This document shows positions 1-4,907 of a stretch of 5,164 bases of DNA, piece after piece. Source of the stretch: Ktedonobacteraceae bacterium (GTDB taxonomy: Bacteria; Chloroflexota; Ktedonobacteria; Ktedonobacterales; Ktedonobacteraceae); NCBI GenBank assembly GCA_017354095.1, contig JAFMRP010000450.1, positions 1-5,164 of the forward strand, written 5' to 3'. A program made the position numbers and the translations under genes. The stretch's first letter is position 1; each line of letters opens with the position of its first letter. The notes below the pieces were generated by a model. That model was not told where the DNA came from. It did no database searches and saw only the letters and a list, made by a program, of their open reading frames with translations.

Positions 1-1493
1 GGGGCAAGCGCGGCAATAGCCGATGCGTCCAGCATACAAGACACGCAGAGAGCCATCGTGTTCAGATCGGCGTTCTTGCGCGTAGAGCGGGCGATCAGCG
101 GGGCAACGCAGCGTTCCATCGGGTTGCAGCGTAAACGCTGAGCCAGGAAAGCCACCGGTAAAGGAGCGTTTTGCCCACTGCGGAGGACCATAGACCACGG
201 GGGAAGTCGGCTCATTGGCCGAGATTGGCTCACCAACAGAGACTGGCGAGACTGCTTGAGCAGGCGCGAATTCGGTGGTGCGCACGGCTGCTGGAGCCTG
301 ATGCTGACCGAGTTCCAGGCGAAGATTCCACAGCCATTGGGCCAGGATCTGAAAGCACTCCTGCCCACAAGCCGATACGCGCCACCCAGCGGTCGGCGTT
401 CTGCTCAACGTCCTCATCCGCCAGCACCGTCTCAAACGAACCACGATGCAGATACCTATCCAGCACATCTTTGGCGCTGAAAGCAGGCGAGGGCAGGGTC
501 GAGACGAAGAGTTCGTACACCGTCTCTGCTCGCTGCTCGCCCACCGAGGGGGCATCTGACGTGGCCGCACTGCTCGCCACGATCAAGCGCACCAGCGGTC
601 CGGCAGGCGAGAGCGGCACGGCAGGGCAATCAAAGAGCGTGCGGGTGGTCTGGCTTTCGGGGTGCGTGCACCTGGCCGCAGGTGGCTGAGCCAGCACAGC
701 TTGGACCTGAGCGAGATCCAGCAACTGGTAATCCTTGCTTCGTGCGATCAGCCCCAGGCCGGAGGTCAGCACATCCGAGAGCAGAGCGGCATTGCCATAC
801 AAGCCATCCAGGCGGATCACGACGTTTTCCGGCGGGATTGCTACCTGCTTGGCATAACTGAGGAGAACCTGGAGAGTACGCAGCAGTTCGCCTCTGTCAT
901 CGCCATTGCCTGCCCCGCCAAAGGTTCCCAGAAACTGGTGGGTATGAGCTTGAAGCACGACCGTACGGGGACGCACGACTTCTCCGCGCTTGCGCCCCTG
1001 GTAGCCTTTGGCGCACACCTGCTCAAAACGGCGATGCGGGGAGGGCCTCGACTCGTGCTGAGGAAGAGCGCGTTGGCGAGCAACCTTGCGGGTGCTATCG
1101 ACATCGGCAACCAGCCAGGACTGCTCGCACCGATCTTTGATCCCACCAGGATCAGCAAGCGACGTGCGAGCGAGGAGGTCTTCCTGGAACAGGGTTCGCA
1201 GGCTTTCCACGCTGGTCTGATCGAGGGCAGAAAGATAGCGCGAGAGGGCTGAGCGCGAGGGCAAACGGGAACGGGCAAAGAGGGCCATGAACAACGTTAG
1301 CAAACGGGATCAGACGGTCGTAAAACGCGCGTAAGGTTGGTTCACCAGAGAGTGCGTAGCCGATGAGGACGGCCACGAAATCGATCAACTCGTAGGTTCC
1401 CATGCGGGCGTGAGCGAAGCGGACCCGCTCGGTGATGGCGGTGAGCATGCTCGTCTGGTTGAGGATTTGAGCAAAAGCTGCCACTTCTCCCAT
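1..1493 (-). pseudogene. IS1182-like DDE transposase, two frameshifts, 3' end off window
   Basis: A cut-and-paste DDE transposase, now broken. Three segments in different frames join into one protein. The N-terminal part (from ATG at 1491-1493) reads MGEVAAFAQILNQ, then GTYELIDFVAVLIGYALSGE. The frame changes near 1285-1303, after the segment ending RAFYDRLIPFA. The central part carries the likely catalytic residues: Asp in VADVDSTRK (about 1103), Asp in IRLDGLYGN (about 806) and Glu in HRGSFETVLADED (about 431). A second shift near 370-395 leads into a third frame (CGQECFQILAQWLWNLRLEL) that stays open to base 1. This part ends in a Cys-containing tail (TLQPDGTLRCPADRPLYAQE, then IGYCRACP) typical of IS1182-like transposases. 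Upstream of the ATG the frame remains open and protein-like to a TGA at 1641-1643 but contains no ATG, GTG or TTG, so the original start may also be lost. I am sure it is a transposase; the family label is from memory of motifs. Confidence 0.85.
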
Positions 1494-1574
1494 CCAACCT
1501 GGCGTGGATGGCTGCGACTGCGGAGTGAGGTTGACCCGCTTTTGGGGGAGACTCGAACGTGGAAGTTGAGTCGG

Positions 1575-1650
1575 AGGAGAGACGTTAAAACGTTGAGAAT
1601 GTAACGTTTTTCTGATGAACGTAACGTAAAGATGTAAACATCACGTAATA
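1575..1650. other. AT-rich strip with clustered ACGT tetramers between two elements
   Basis: This short non-coding strip lies between the left transposase pseudogene and the IS3-type element. The tetramer ACGT starts at 1582, 1590, 1604, 1619, 1624 and 1643, with one more at 1557, several within the longer word AACGT. A small perfect inverted repeat (gatgt-aa-acatc) spans 1631-1642. The strip could be the terminal region of the left element, whose transposase often binds subterminal repeats, or leftover target DNA. I found no gene in it. Confidence 0.4.
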
Positions 1651-1664
1651 TGGATATAAGTATA

Positions 1665-2507
1665 TCACACTACTGTAACTTTGTCAATCACTCCCTTCTT
1701 TTCTTTTTCTCGTCTTTCAAAATTATCAGGGCTAAGATAGCCCAATGCTGAATGTCTCCGTTTTCTATTATAATAGACTTCGATATACGCAAAGATTGCT
1801 GTCTTTGCCTCATATCGGCTTAAAGAAGGGAAAGGGACATCGCATTCTTCCTTGAATGTTCCCCAAAAGCTCTCAATCATCGCGTTATCATAACAATCTC
1901 CTTTCTTACTCATACTTGCCTGAATACAGTGCTCAGACAACACTGCTTGATAAGCCAGGCTGGCGTACTCGCTGCCTCGGTCAGAGTGATGGATCAGGTC
2001 ATTTTCCACCTCTCGCCGAGCGAGTGCGAGCTGGAGTGCGGCTTGAGCCAGTTCAGCATCGTGATGCTCACTCATCGACCACCCGACGATTTTTCGGGAG
2101 TATGCGTCTATCACTCCTGCAAGATATAACCATCCTTCTTGCGTCTGAATGTAGGTAATATCTGACATCCACTTTTTGTTTGGTGCATCAGCCGTAAAAT
2201 CGCGCTGGAGCAGATTGGGTACGACTGGAAATGGGTGATTGCTATTCGTCGTTCGCACTCTCCGCTGCTTCTTGCAAGCGCTCAGCCCTTTCTCTCTCAT
2301 CAGTCTCGCAACCCGTTTTCTGCCACAACATATCCCTTCCTCCTTCAAATCTGCATGAATGCGAGGACTTCCATAATGCCCCCGATGATGGTGATAGGCA
2401 TCTTCAATACGTTCTGCAAGCTTCTCATCTTCTTGTTTCCTTGGACTTTTCCCTCTATTGCGCCAGTTATAGTATCCATTTTCTGACACTTCTAATACCT
2501 GACACAT
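1665..2507 (-). CDS. IS3-family transposase OrfB, DD(35)E integrase-fold
   Basis: This is the catalytic half of an IS3-family transposase, which normally acts as an OrfAB fusion. The ORF from ATG 2507 encodes 280 residues. An N-terminal HTH_21-like region contains ENGYYNWRNRGKS and HRGHYGSPRIHADLK (residues about 10-55). The retroviral-integrase core follows, with Asp116 in KKWMSDITYI, Asp176 in IHHSDRGSEYAS and Glu212 in NAMIESFWGTFKEE. The second Asp and Glu are separated by 35 residues, the DD(35)E signature, and the C-terminal YYNRKRRHSALGYLSP motif is present. Nothing in the catalytic core looks damaged. The frame is open upstream of this ATG (KGHEHLRAAPSIKFQFINEH, then RHLFPLAR) to the slippery site at 2588-2594, so the natural product is probably the fusion and ATG 2507 only a nominal start. 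It overlaps the frame of orfA's 3' end without sharing it. Confidence 0.93.
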   Translation of the reverse strand: MCQVLEVSENGYYNWRNRGKSPRKQEDEKLAERIEDAYHHHRGHYGSPRIHADLKEEGICCGRKRVARLMREKGLSACKKQRRVRTTNSNHPFPVVPNLLQRDFTADAPNKKWMSDITYIQTQEGWLYLAGVIDAYSRKIVGWSMSEHHDAELAQAALQLALARREVENDLIHHSDRGSEYASLAYQAVLSEHCIQASMSKKGDCYDNAMIESFWGTFKEECDVPFPSLSRYEAKTAIFAYIEVYYNRKRRHSALGYLSPDNFERREKEKKGVIDKVTVV

Positions 2508-2554
2508 GCGTGCGAGAGGAAACAGATGACGATGCTCATTGATAAACTGAAACT

Positions 2555-2851
2555 TTATAGATGGGGCTGCGCGAAGATGCTCATGGCCTTTTTTAAGATA
2601 TCCCTTTCTTGCCGGAGTATCTCATTTTCTCGTTTGAGCCTTCCATTTTCTTCTTCTAATGGGATCTGATGCCCTTTCCCAGGGAACGCTTCCTCGCCTC
2701 GCTCTCCAAATTCCTTACACCATTTGTTTAAAGCACTATCAGATATCCCAAGATCTCTCGCTATTTGCGTTTTACTCTTTCCGCTGCTTTGAAAAAGCTG
2801 AACCGCTTGCTACTTGAATTCCTTCGTATACGTTGGTTGAGATTTGCCCAT
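2555..2851 (-). pseudogene. IS3-family OrfA with premature amber codon
   Basis: OrfA supplies the sequence-specific DNA-binding part of the transposase. The reading frame runs ATG 2849-2851 to TAA 2555-2557 (98 positions) and starts MGKSQPTYTKEFK. A TAG then falls at codon 14 (2810-2812), after which the frame continues intact. A helix-turn-helix lies at about 27-44 (KTQIARDLGISDSALNKW), followed by a leucine zipper with Leu65, Leu72, Leu79 and Leu86 exactly seven apart (LEEENGRLKRENEILRQERD). Family members usually have Glu or a similar residue where the TAG is, so one base substitution explains it. No ATG, GTG or TTG follows in frame until codon 90, so re-initiation cannot rescue the HTH. 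A strong ribosome site (AGGAGGG, 2856-2862) precedes the ATG. Without suppression neither OrfA nor OrfAB should be made. Confidence 0.88.
2588..2594 (-). promoter_or_regulatory. A AAA AAG slippery heptamer for -1 frameshifting
   Basis: On the minus strand orfA reads TTA AAA AAG GCC at codons 86-89, placing the heptamer A AAA AAG in the correct phase. A -1 slip continues as GGC CAT GAG CAT CTT, which is exactly the open frame leading into OrfB. A AAA AAG is the commonest shift site in the IS3 family. The slip would add GHEHLRAAPSIKFQFINE between the OrfA zipper and OrfB. I did not see a convincing stimulatory hairpin immediately downstream. Confidence 0.85.
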
Positions 2852-2855
2852 TGAA

Positions 2856-2877
2856 CCCTCCTGGCCCGATTATACCA
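2856..2877 (-). promoter_or_regulatory. Extended -10 promoter and RBS of the IS element
   Basis: A perfect TATAAT (2869-2874) is preceded by TGG, giving an extended -10 (TGN-TATAAT) that coincides with the proposed IS end. No -35-like hexamer lies 16-18 bases upstream, in the purine-rich flank. The ribosome site AGGAGGG (2856-2862) sits four bases before the orfA ATG, counting from its last base. In several IS3 elements a -10 at one end is completed by a -35 from the other end when the ends join in a circle; that role here is inference. Confidence 0.5.
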
Positions 2878-2900
2878 AATTTCTCTTCTCCTCCCCCCCA

Positions 2901-2930
2901 CTTTCGGGGCAATCTCACTTGCTCCGAAGG
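2901..2930 (+). repeat. 12-bp stem-loop beside a polypyrimidine/polypurine inverted repeat
   Basis: CTTTCGGGGCAA (2901-2912) pairs with TTGCTCCGAAGG (2919-2930) across a 6-base loop. As plus-strand RNA, the only two non-Watson-Crick positions are G-U wobbles. The pyrimidine run to its left (2879-2899) and the purine run to its right (2931-2941) could imperfectly extend the stem. No T-run follows, so it is not a standard intrinsic terminator. Its role is unknown. Confidence 0.45.
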
Positions 2931-3041
2931 GAGGGAGAAAAGTATGTTGGCGCTCTTTAGACGCTCTGACCAGACAGAAGTGTGTGGTGGACAGGAGTGG
3001 TCAGCGTAGAGGAATCGCTGAGGAGTCGAGTCTTTTCGCAC

Positions 3042-3167
3042 CTATTCTCGCTGACTAGGCCACGTGCTAATAAGCACGTTTCCCTCTTGGCAGTTGCTCT
3101 CGGTGCATTGCTCTGTCTCTGCTGCGGTGATTGCCGACTCCTGTTGCAACTCGGGTGCCTTCGACAT
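3042..3167 (-). CDS. Possible 41-residue acidic peptide of unknown function
   Basis: This small minus-strand ORF runs from ATG 3165-3167 to TAG 3042-3044 and would encode a hydrophilic, acidic peptide. It starts MSKAPELQQESAITAAETEQ and ends in VLISTWPSQRE, with two Cys (CTESNC). In its favour is an upstream AAAGGAGA (3171-3178), although the AGGAG-to-ATG gap is only four bases. It lies on the same strand as, and downstream of, the membrane-protein gene, separated by the hairpin at 3260-3288. I recognise no family, membrane segment or signal peptide. It could be a real small protein or a chance ORF; the support is limited to the ribosome site. Confidence 0.3.
   Translation of the reverse strand: MSKAPELQQESAITAAETEQCTESNCQEGNVLISTWPSQRE
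3062..3079. repeat. Perfect 7-bp hairpin with AATA loop
   Basis: ACGTGCT (3062-3068) and AGCACGT (3073-3079) form a perfect stem with a 4-base loop, followed on the plus strand by the pyrimidine-rich TTCCCTCTT. It lies inside the 3' part of the small minus-strand ORF. It could act as a weak terminator on the plus strand, but no transcript clearly arrives from the left. Confidence 0.35.
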
Positions 3168-3259
3168 GGCTCTCCTTTGTATGAATATGACAGGTTGAAC
3201 CAGTTGGGTCATTCCGAATGAAGGCTGCAGCCGTGGAGCCGAGCCATTTTCACATGCCT

Positions 3260-3288
3260 GTGGTCGTTTAGATCGTCCAAACGACCAC
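3260..3288 (-). terminator. Perfect 10-bp stem-loop downstream of the membrane-protein gene
   Basis: GTGGTCGTTT (3260-3269) and AAACGACCAC (3279-3288) are perfect inverted repeats around a 9-base loop, 38 bases beyond the stop codon of the minus-strand membrane-protein gene. The position suits a transcript end or 3'-stabilising stem. No U-run follows on the minus strand (CAGGCATGTG), so a canonical rho-independent terminator is not supported. Confidence 0.45.
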
Positions 3289-3326
3289 CGTGATCTCCAC
3301 GTCCCTTGAACCTTGCTTGAAGCGTC

Positions 3327-3758
3327 TCAGGCTACACGTGGCACTTCAACACTGCTCGGCCGCAGGAATGCGAGACCGATCGCGAGAATCAGGATGAACG
3401 GAATGTCAGTGAGGAATTTGCTGGAGTAGAAGCCCTCCATGAGAGCCATCGGCACCATGAGCACGCCATGAGCCAGATTGGCCCACAAGGTAAAATCAAG
3501 AAAGGATCGGTACTTGAGTGGGTTGTTGGCGGCCAGGAAGAAGAAGGCTCCCCACACCAGGTAGATCACGAACAACATGGGTCCCACATGACCGGTAACG
3601 TCATCCCATATGAGCCAGTTGAGCGGTCCATCAGGGTACTTCATAAGGGGGATCTGGATGAGGAACCCCACTGAGAGGCTGCCAAAGATGAAAAACGTCA
3701 AAACCCCATACACACGCAAGAATGTTTTGAGCCATTTCCTCTTCGTTTCTTCGTTCAT
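3327..3758 (-). CDS. Small four-helix membrane protein, DUF6632-like
   Basis: A 143-residue integral membrane protein of unknown function. Hydrophobic segments lie at about 13-36, 58-77, 85-108 and 117-132, after a charged N-terminus (MNEETKRKWLKTF). Length, helix number and the block GPMLFVIYLVWGAFFFLAAN, then NPLKYRSFLDFTLWANLAHG, resemble what I remember of DUF6632 proteins, which share a conserved NP-x4-S-x2-F-x2-W-x3-AH pattern in the third helix. No signal peptide cleavage site or catalytic motif is apparent. The start at 3758 has AGGAGA (3767-3772) eight bases upstream. That ribosome site overlaps the stop codon of the 21-codon ORF before it, which suggests translational coupling. Transcription probably begins near 3930 from a promoter loaded with TetR operators, so the gene is likely repressed by the divergent TetR protein and induced by its ligand. 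No transporter or enzyme family fits better. Confidence 0.85.
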   Translation of the reverse strand: MNEETKRKWLKTFLRVYGVLTFFIFGSLSVGFLIQIPLMKYPDGPLNWLIWDDVTGHVGPMLFVIYLVWGAFFFLAANNPLKYRSFLDFTLWANLAHGVLMVPMALMEGFYSSKFLTDIPFILILAIGLAFLRPSSVEVPRVA

Positions 3759-3770
3759 GGTAGATATCTC

Positions 3771-3836
3771 CTATTCCGTTGACTCATGAAAACGTCCAAA
3801 ATGATGTTGATTGCTGACCAAATGAGCAAGATCCAT
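3771..3836 (-). CDS. 21-residue leader ORF upstream of the membrane-protein gene
   Basis: This short ORF from ATG 3834-3836 encodes MDLAHLVSNQHHFGRFHEST plus a final Glu. A near-perfect Shine-Dalgarno AAGGAGG (3844-3850) sits seven bases before the ATG, better than that of the main gene. Its TAG (3771-3773) overlaps the AGGAGA of the downstream gene, and the downstream ATG is 12 bases away, so ribosomes finishing here are placed to restart on the membrane-protein gene. The peptide is hydrophilic with three His and no run of one amino acid typical of attenuation leaders. It could be a regulatory leader, a small protein in its own right, or the surviving N-terminus of a gene whose remainder was deleted. 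The ribosome site makes translation likely; function is unknown. Confidence 0.6.
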   Translation of the reverse strand: MDLAHLVSNQHHFGRFHESTE

Positions 3837-3901
3837 GATGGTTCCTCCTTGTTTGGAAACGCATGCTGTCACCTGACAACGTGTTGCTCTTTTCTGTCTT
3901 C

Positions 3902-3934
3902 CTATGAGATACAGAACTGTTCTGTATCTCATAG
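3902..3934. promoter_or_regulatory. 33-bp perfect palindrome, main TetR operator (O1)
   Basis: The half CTATGAGATACAGAAC (3902-3917) is mirrored exactly at 3919-3934 around the central T3918. The core ACAGAAC-N-GTTCTGT recurs twice more in this control region. The palindrome covers the predicted transcription start (about 3930) and early leader of the minus-strand unit, where a bound repressor would block initiation. Size and symmetry suit a TetR dimer, or two dimers. The transcribed part could also fold as a hairpin in the 5' leader. Confidence 0.85.
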
Positions 3935-3936
3935 AG

Positions 3937-3966
3937 ATGATACAATACAGTTCTGTCTCGTGTCAA
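3937..3966 (-). promoter_or_regulatory. Sigma-70-type promoter for leader ORF and membrane protein
   Basis: On the minus strand a perfect TTGACA (-35, 3961-3966) is followed after 18 bases by TATCAT (-10, 3937-3942). Predicted start is near 3930, giving an untranslated leader of about 95 bases to the 21-codon ORF. One operator copy lies within the spacer and the 33-bp palindrome over the start point, so the promoter should be tightly repressible. Confidence 0.7.
3942..3956. promoter_or_regulatory. Imperfect TetR operator (O2) in the -35/-10 spacer
   Basis: ACAATACAGTTCTGT matches the core ACAGAAC-N-GTTCTGT at 13 of 15 positions; the right half-site is exact. Its centre (3949) is 31 bp from the centre of O1 (3918), about three helical turns, so dimers on both sites would face the same side of the DNA. 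It fills most of the spacer of the minus-strand promoter and overlaps the -10 by one base. Confidence 0.65.
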
Positions 3967-4023
3967 GAGGGCAGCATGCTCCAAGTAGAGACCCACCATG
4001 GCAGGAACCGATCTCTGTCGCTC

Positions 4024-4052
4024 TTGCGCGAAGGGAAGTCTTGTGCTATGAT
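4024..4052 (+). promoter_or_regulatory. Promoter of the tetR-family gene
   Basis: TTGCGC (-35, 4024-4029) is separated by 17 bases from TATGAT (-10, 4047-4052). The -10 is preceded by TGC, giving an extended -10. Predicted start is near 4059, inside operator O3, which implies autorepression. Confidence 0.65.
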
Positions 4053-4057
4053 GAAGC

Positions 4058-4072
4058 ACAGAACAGTTCTGT
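4058..4072. promoter_or_regulatory. Perfect 15-bp TetR operator (O3) at the tetR start point
   Basis: ACAGAAC-A-GTTCTGT is a perfect palindrome with half-sites identical to those of O1. It begins six bases after the tetR -10 hexamer, covering the expected start of transcription. Lacking the longer flanking arms of O1, it may bind more weakly. Confidence 0.8.
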
Positions 4073-4111
4073 TCAAAAGTCACAGGACTCATGCAAGAAA
4101 GGCAGGAACCG

Positions 4112-4702
4112 ATGACCGCAGCACCCTCAGTGGCACGTCAACGTCTGTTGGAGGTGGCGAGCGATTTGTTTTATCGGGAGGGGATTCGTGCCATTGGGGT
4201 CGATACGATTGTGGAGCAATCGGGCGTGGGAAAGGCGACGCTCTATCGGCATTTTCCTACCAAAGATGACTTAATTGCCGCCTATCTTGAGGAGGAAGAT
4301 CGTCGCCATTGGCGTTGGTTTGAAGAGGTGATCGCGGCGCATGAAGGGGAGCCTGTGAAGCAGTTATTGGCGTGGTTTGAAGCCTGTGCCCAGCGCTTGA
4401 CGGAGCCAGGGTTTCGTGGCTGCCCTTTCTTGAATGCGCTGGCGGAAATCGCTGAGGCTTCTCATCCGGCCTATCGGTGCGCAGTCGAACACGAGCGTGA
4501 GCTCCAAAGGCGCTTGTTTCATCTGAGCCAGCAGGCTGGTGCACACGATCCTGAGCAATTGGCTAATCAACTCCTGCTGGTCATCAATGGTGCACTGACT
4601 TCTGCCTCACTCCTCGGCGAGGCGACTCCGGCAGTTCAACTGACCACGATCGCTGCTCACCTGATTGACCTGCAGCTTGCACGTGCTCAGGCAAAGCCTT
4701 GA
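4112..4702 (+). CDS. TetR/AcrR-family transcriptional repressor
   Basis: A 196-residue ligand-responsive DNA-binding regulator, normal length for the family. The N-terminal TetR_N domain includes ARQRLLEVASDLFYREGIRA (8-27) and the helix-turn-helix about residues 30-51 (VDTIVEQSGVGKATLYRHF, then PTKDDL), with the hallmark YRHF-x2-K. The C-terminal half (about 60-196) is helical. It carries the RGCPFLNALAEIAEASHP motif (102-119), shared by a subgroup of TetR proteins; this half would bind the inducer and form the dimer, but nothing identifies the ligand. I prefer ATG 4112 because family members start about ten residues before the first helix and AAAGG lies nine bases upstream. ATG 4091 adds seven residues and has AGGA only three bases away. 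It is divergent from the membrane-protein unit, and three matching operators lie between the two, one on its own start point, so it very probably controls both itself and its neighbour. Confidence 0.95.
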   Translation: MTAAPSVARQRLLEVASDLFYREGIRAIGVDTIVEQSGVGKATLYRHFPTKDDLIAAYLEEEDRRHWRWFEEVIAAHEGEPVKQLLAWFEACAQRLTEPGFRGCPFLNALAEIAEASHPAYRCAVEHERELQRRLFHLSQQAGAHDPEQLANQLLLVINGALTSASLLGEATPAVQLTTIAAHLIDLQLARAQAKP

Positions 4703-4863
4703 GACGGGCGTCATAGCTTCACAAAGGACGCAACTCGTCGGCTTGCGTGAAAAGAGAAGCAGAGCTGAATAGACACTCTATCTATCATCGTTTCCCTCGC
4801 TTTCCCTCCATCTCGCCCTGCAAGATACTTCTCAAAATGACATCTATCTACAACTGTAGGGCT
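4703..4863. other. Intergenic stretch with repeated TCTATCTA words
   Basis: Non-coding space after tetR. TCTATCTA occurs at 4777-4784 and 4843-4850. CTATCTA (4844-4850) pairs with TAGATAG (4863-4869), and a small CTACA-AC-TGTAG hairpin lies at 4848-4859. The words resemble the GACACTATCT end of the adjacent large inverted repeat, so this may be the end region of a mobile element. I see no gene or standard terminator for tetR here. Confidence 0.4.
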
Positions 4864-4907
4864 AGATAGTGTCAGACTCCCGTCGTGATGGGAGTCTGAC
4901 ACTATCT
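4864..4907. repeat. Perfect 18-bp inverted repeat, 8-bp spacer
   Basis: AGATAGTGTCAGACTCCC (4864-4881) and its exact complement (4890-4907) flank GTCGTGAT. The repeat lies between convergent genes: the tetR gene ends at 4702 and the truncated transposase ends at 4907, with the last base of the right arm in its TAA codon. The arms could be transposon terminal repeats placed head to head, a tiny non-autonomous element, or a bidirectional terminator. No T-run follows on either side, which weakens the terminator reading. Confidence 0.85.

Larger units (their letters stand above)
1651..2877 (-). mobile_element. IS3-family insertion sequence (approximate ends)
   Basis: An element of about 1.2 kb with the standard IS3 layout on the minus strand: orfA, a slippery heptamer, then orfB in the -1 frame. 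Its AT-rich composition contrasts with the GC-rich transposase to its left, which suggests independent arrival. The ends are tentative. Reading inward, the right end starts TGGTATAATC and the left end TGGATATAAG, which align over TGG and TATAA with a one-base gap. Beyond that the similarity fades. I see no clean 3-4 bp target duplication (left flank ATA, right flank AAT). The coding content is certain; the exact boundaries are not. The amber codon in orfA should make the copy immobile on its own. Confidence 0.7.
2878..3326. other. Gene-poor spacer with hairpins
   Basis: About 450 bases between the IS element and the membrane-protein gene hold no recognisable gene. I can support three stem-loops (2901-2930, 3062-3079, 3260-3288) and one weak small ORF on the minus strand (3042-3167). 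A 79-codon plus-strand frame starting at 2982 has no ribosome site, is Cys/Leu-rich without helix pattern and looks spurious. The spacer may be remnant insertion-sequence ends, but I could not match it to the elements in this window. Confidence 0.5.
4000..4113 (+). repeat. 13-bp direct repeat, one copy at the tetR start
   Basis: GGCAGGAACCGAT occurs exactly at 4000-4012 and again at 4101-4113. The second copy contains the ribosome-site region and the first two bases of the tetR ATG at 4112. The first copy lies upstream of the predicted promoter and is followed by C instead of G, so it gives no start codon there. It may be a trace of local duplication or chance. Confidence 0.5.

Noticed and set aside
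171..1252. Plus-strand ORFs of 172 and 196 codons opposite the left transposase
   Set aside because: They lie antisense to clearly recognisable transposase segments and show no domain or ribosome site; high GC produces long antisense frames.
841..1278. Minus-strand 145-codon ORF overlapping the left transposase
   Set aside because: It is another frame of the same segment; the catalytic motifs are in the frame of the 230-1303 ORF.
2772..3041. 89-codon minus-strand ORF across the IS right end
   Set aside because: It crosses the proposed IS boundary in a frame different from orfA and resembles nothing known.
2982..3221. 79-codon plus-strand ORF rich in Leu and Cys
   Set aside because: No Shine-Dalgarno sequence, no recognisable family, and no clear transmembrane pattern despite hydrophobic residues; probably chance.
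3902..4072. Possible CRISPR-like array from the repeated ACAGAAC/GTTCTGT words
   Set aside because: Only three copies, irregular spacing (31 and 116 bp between centres), each centred on promoter elements; operators explain them better.
4091..4111. ATG 4091 as the tetR start
   Set aside because: AGGA is only three bases before it, and the extra seven residues are unlike the usual TetR N-terminus; ATG 4112 fits better, though 4091 cannot be excluded.
3784..4269. Several 100-120 codon ORFs through the divergent control region
   Set aside because: They run through promoters and perfect palindromes and overlap the real tetR frame; the repeated peptide words come from the operators.
4864..4907. 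Intrinsic terminator for tetR or the transposase
   Set aside because: The stem is strong but no T-run follows on either strand, so the terminator label is not supported over a mobile-element origin.
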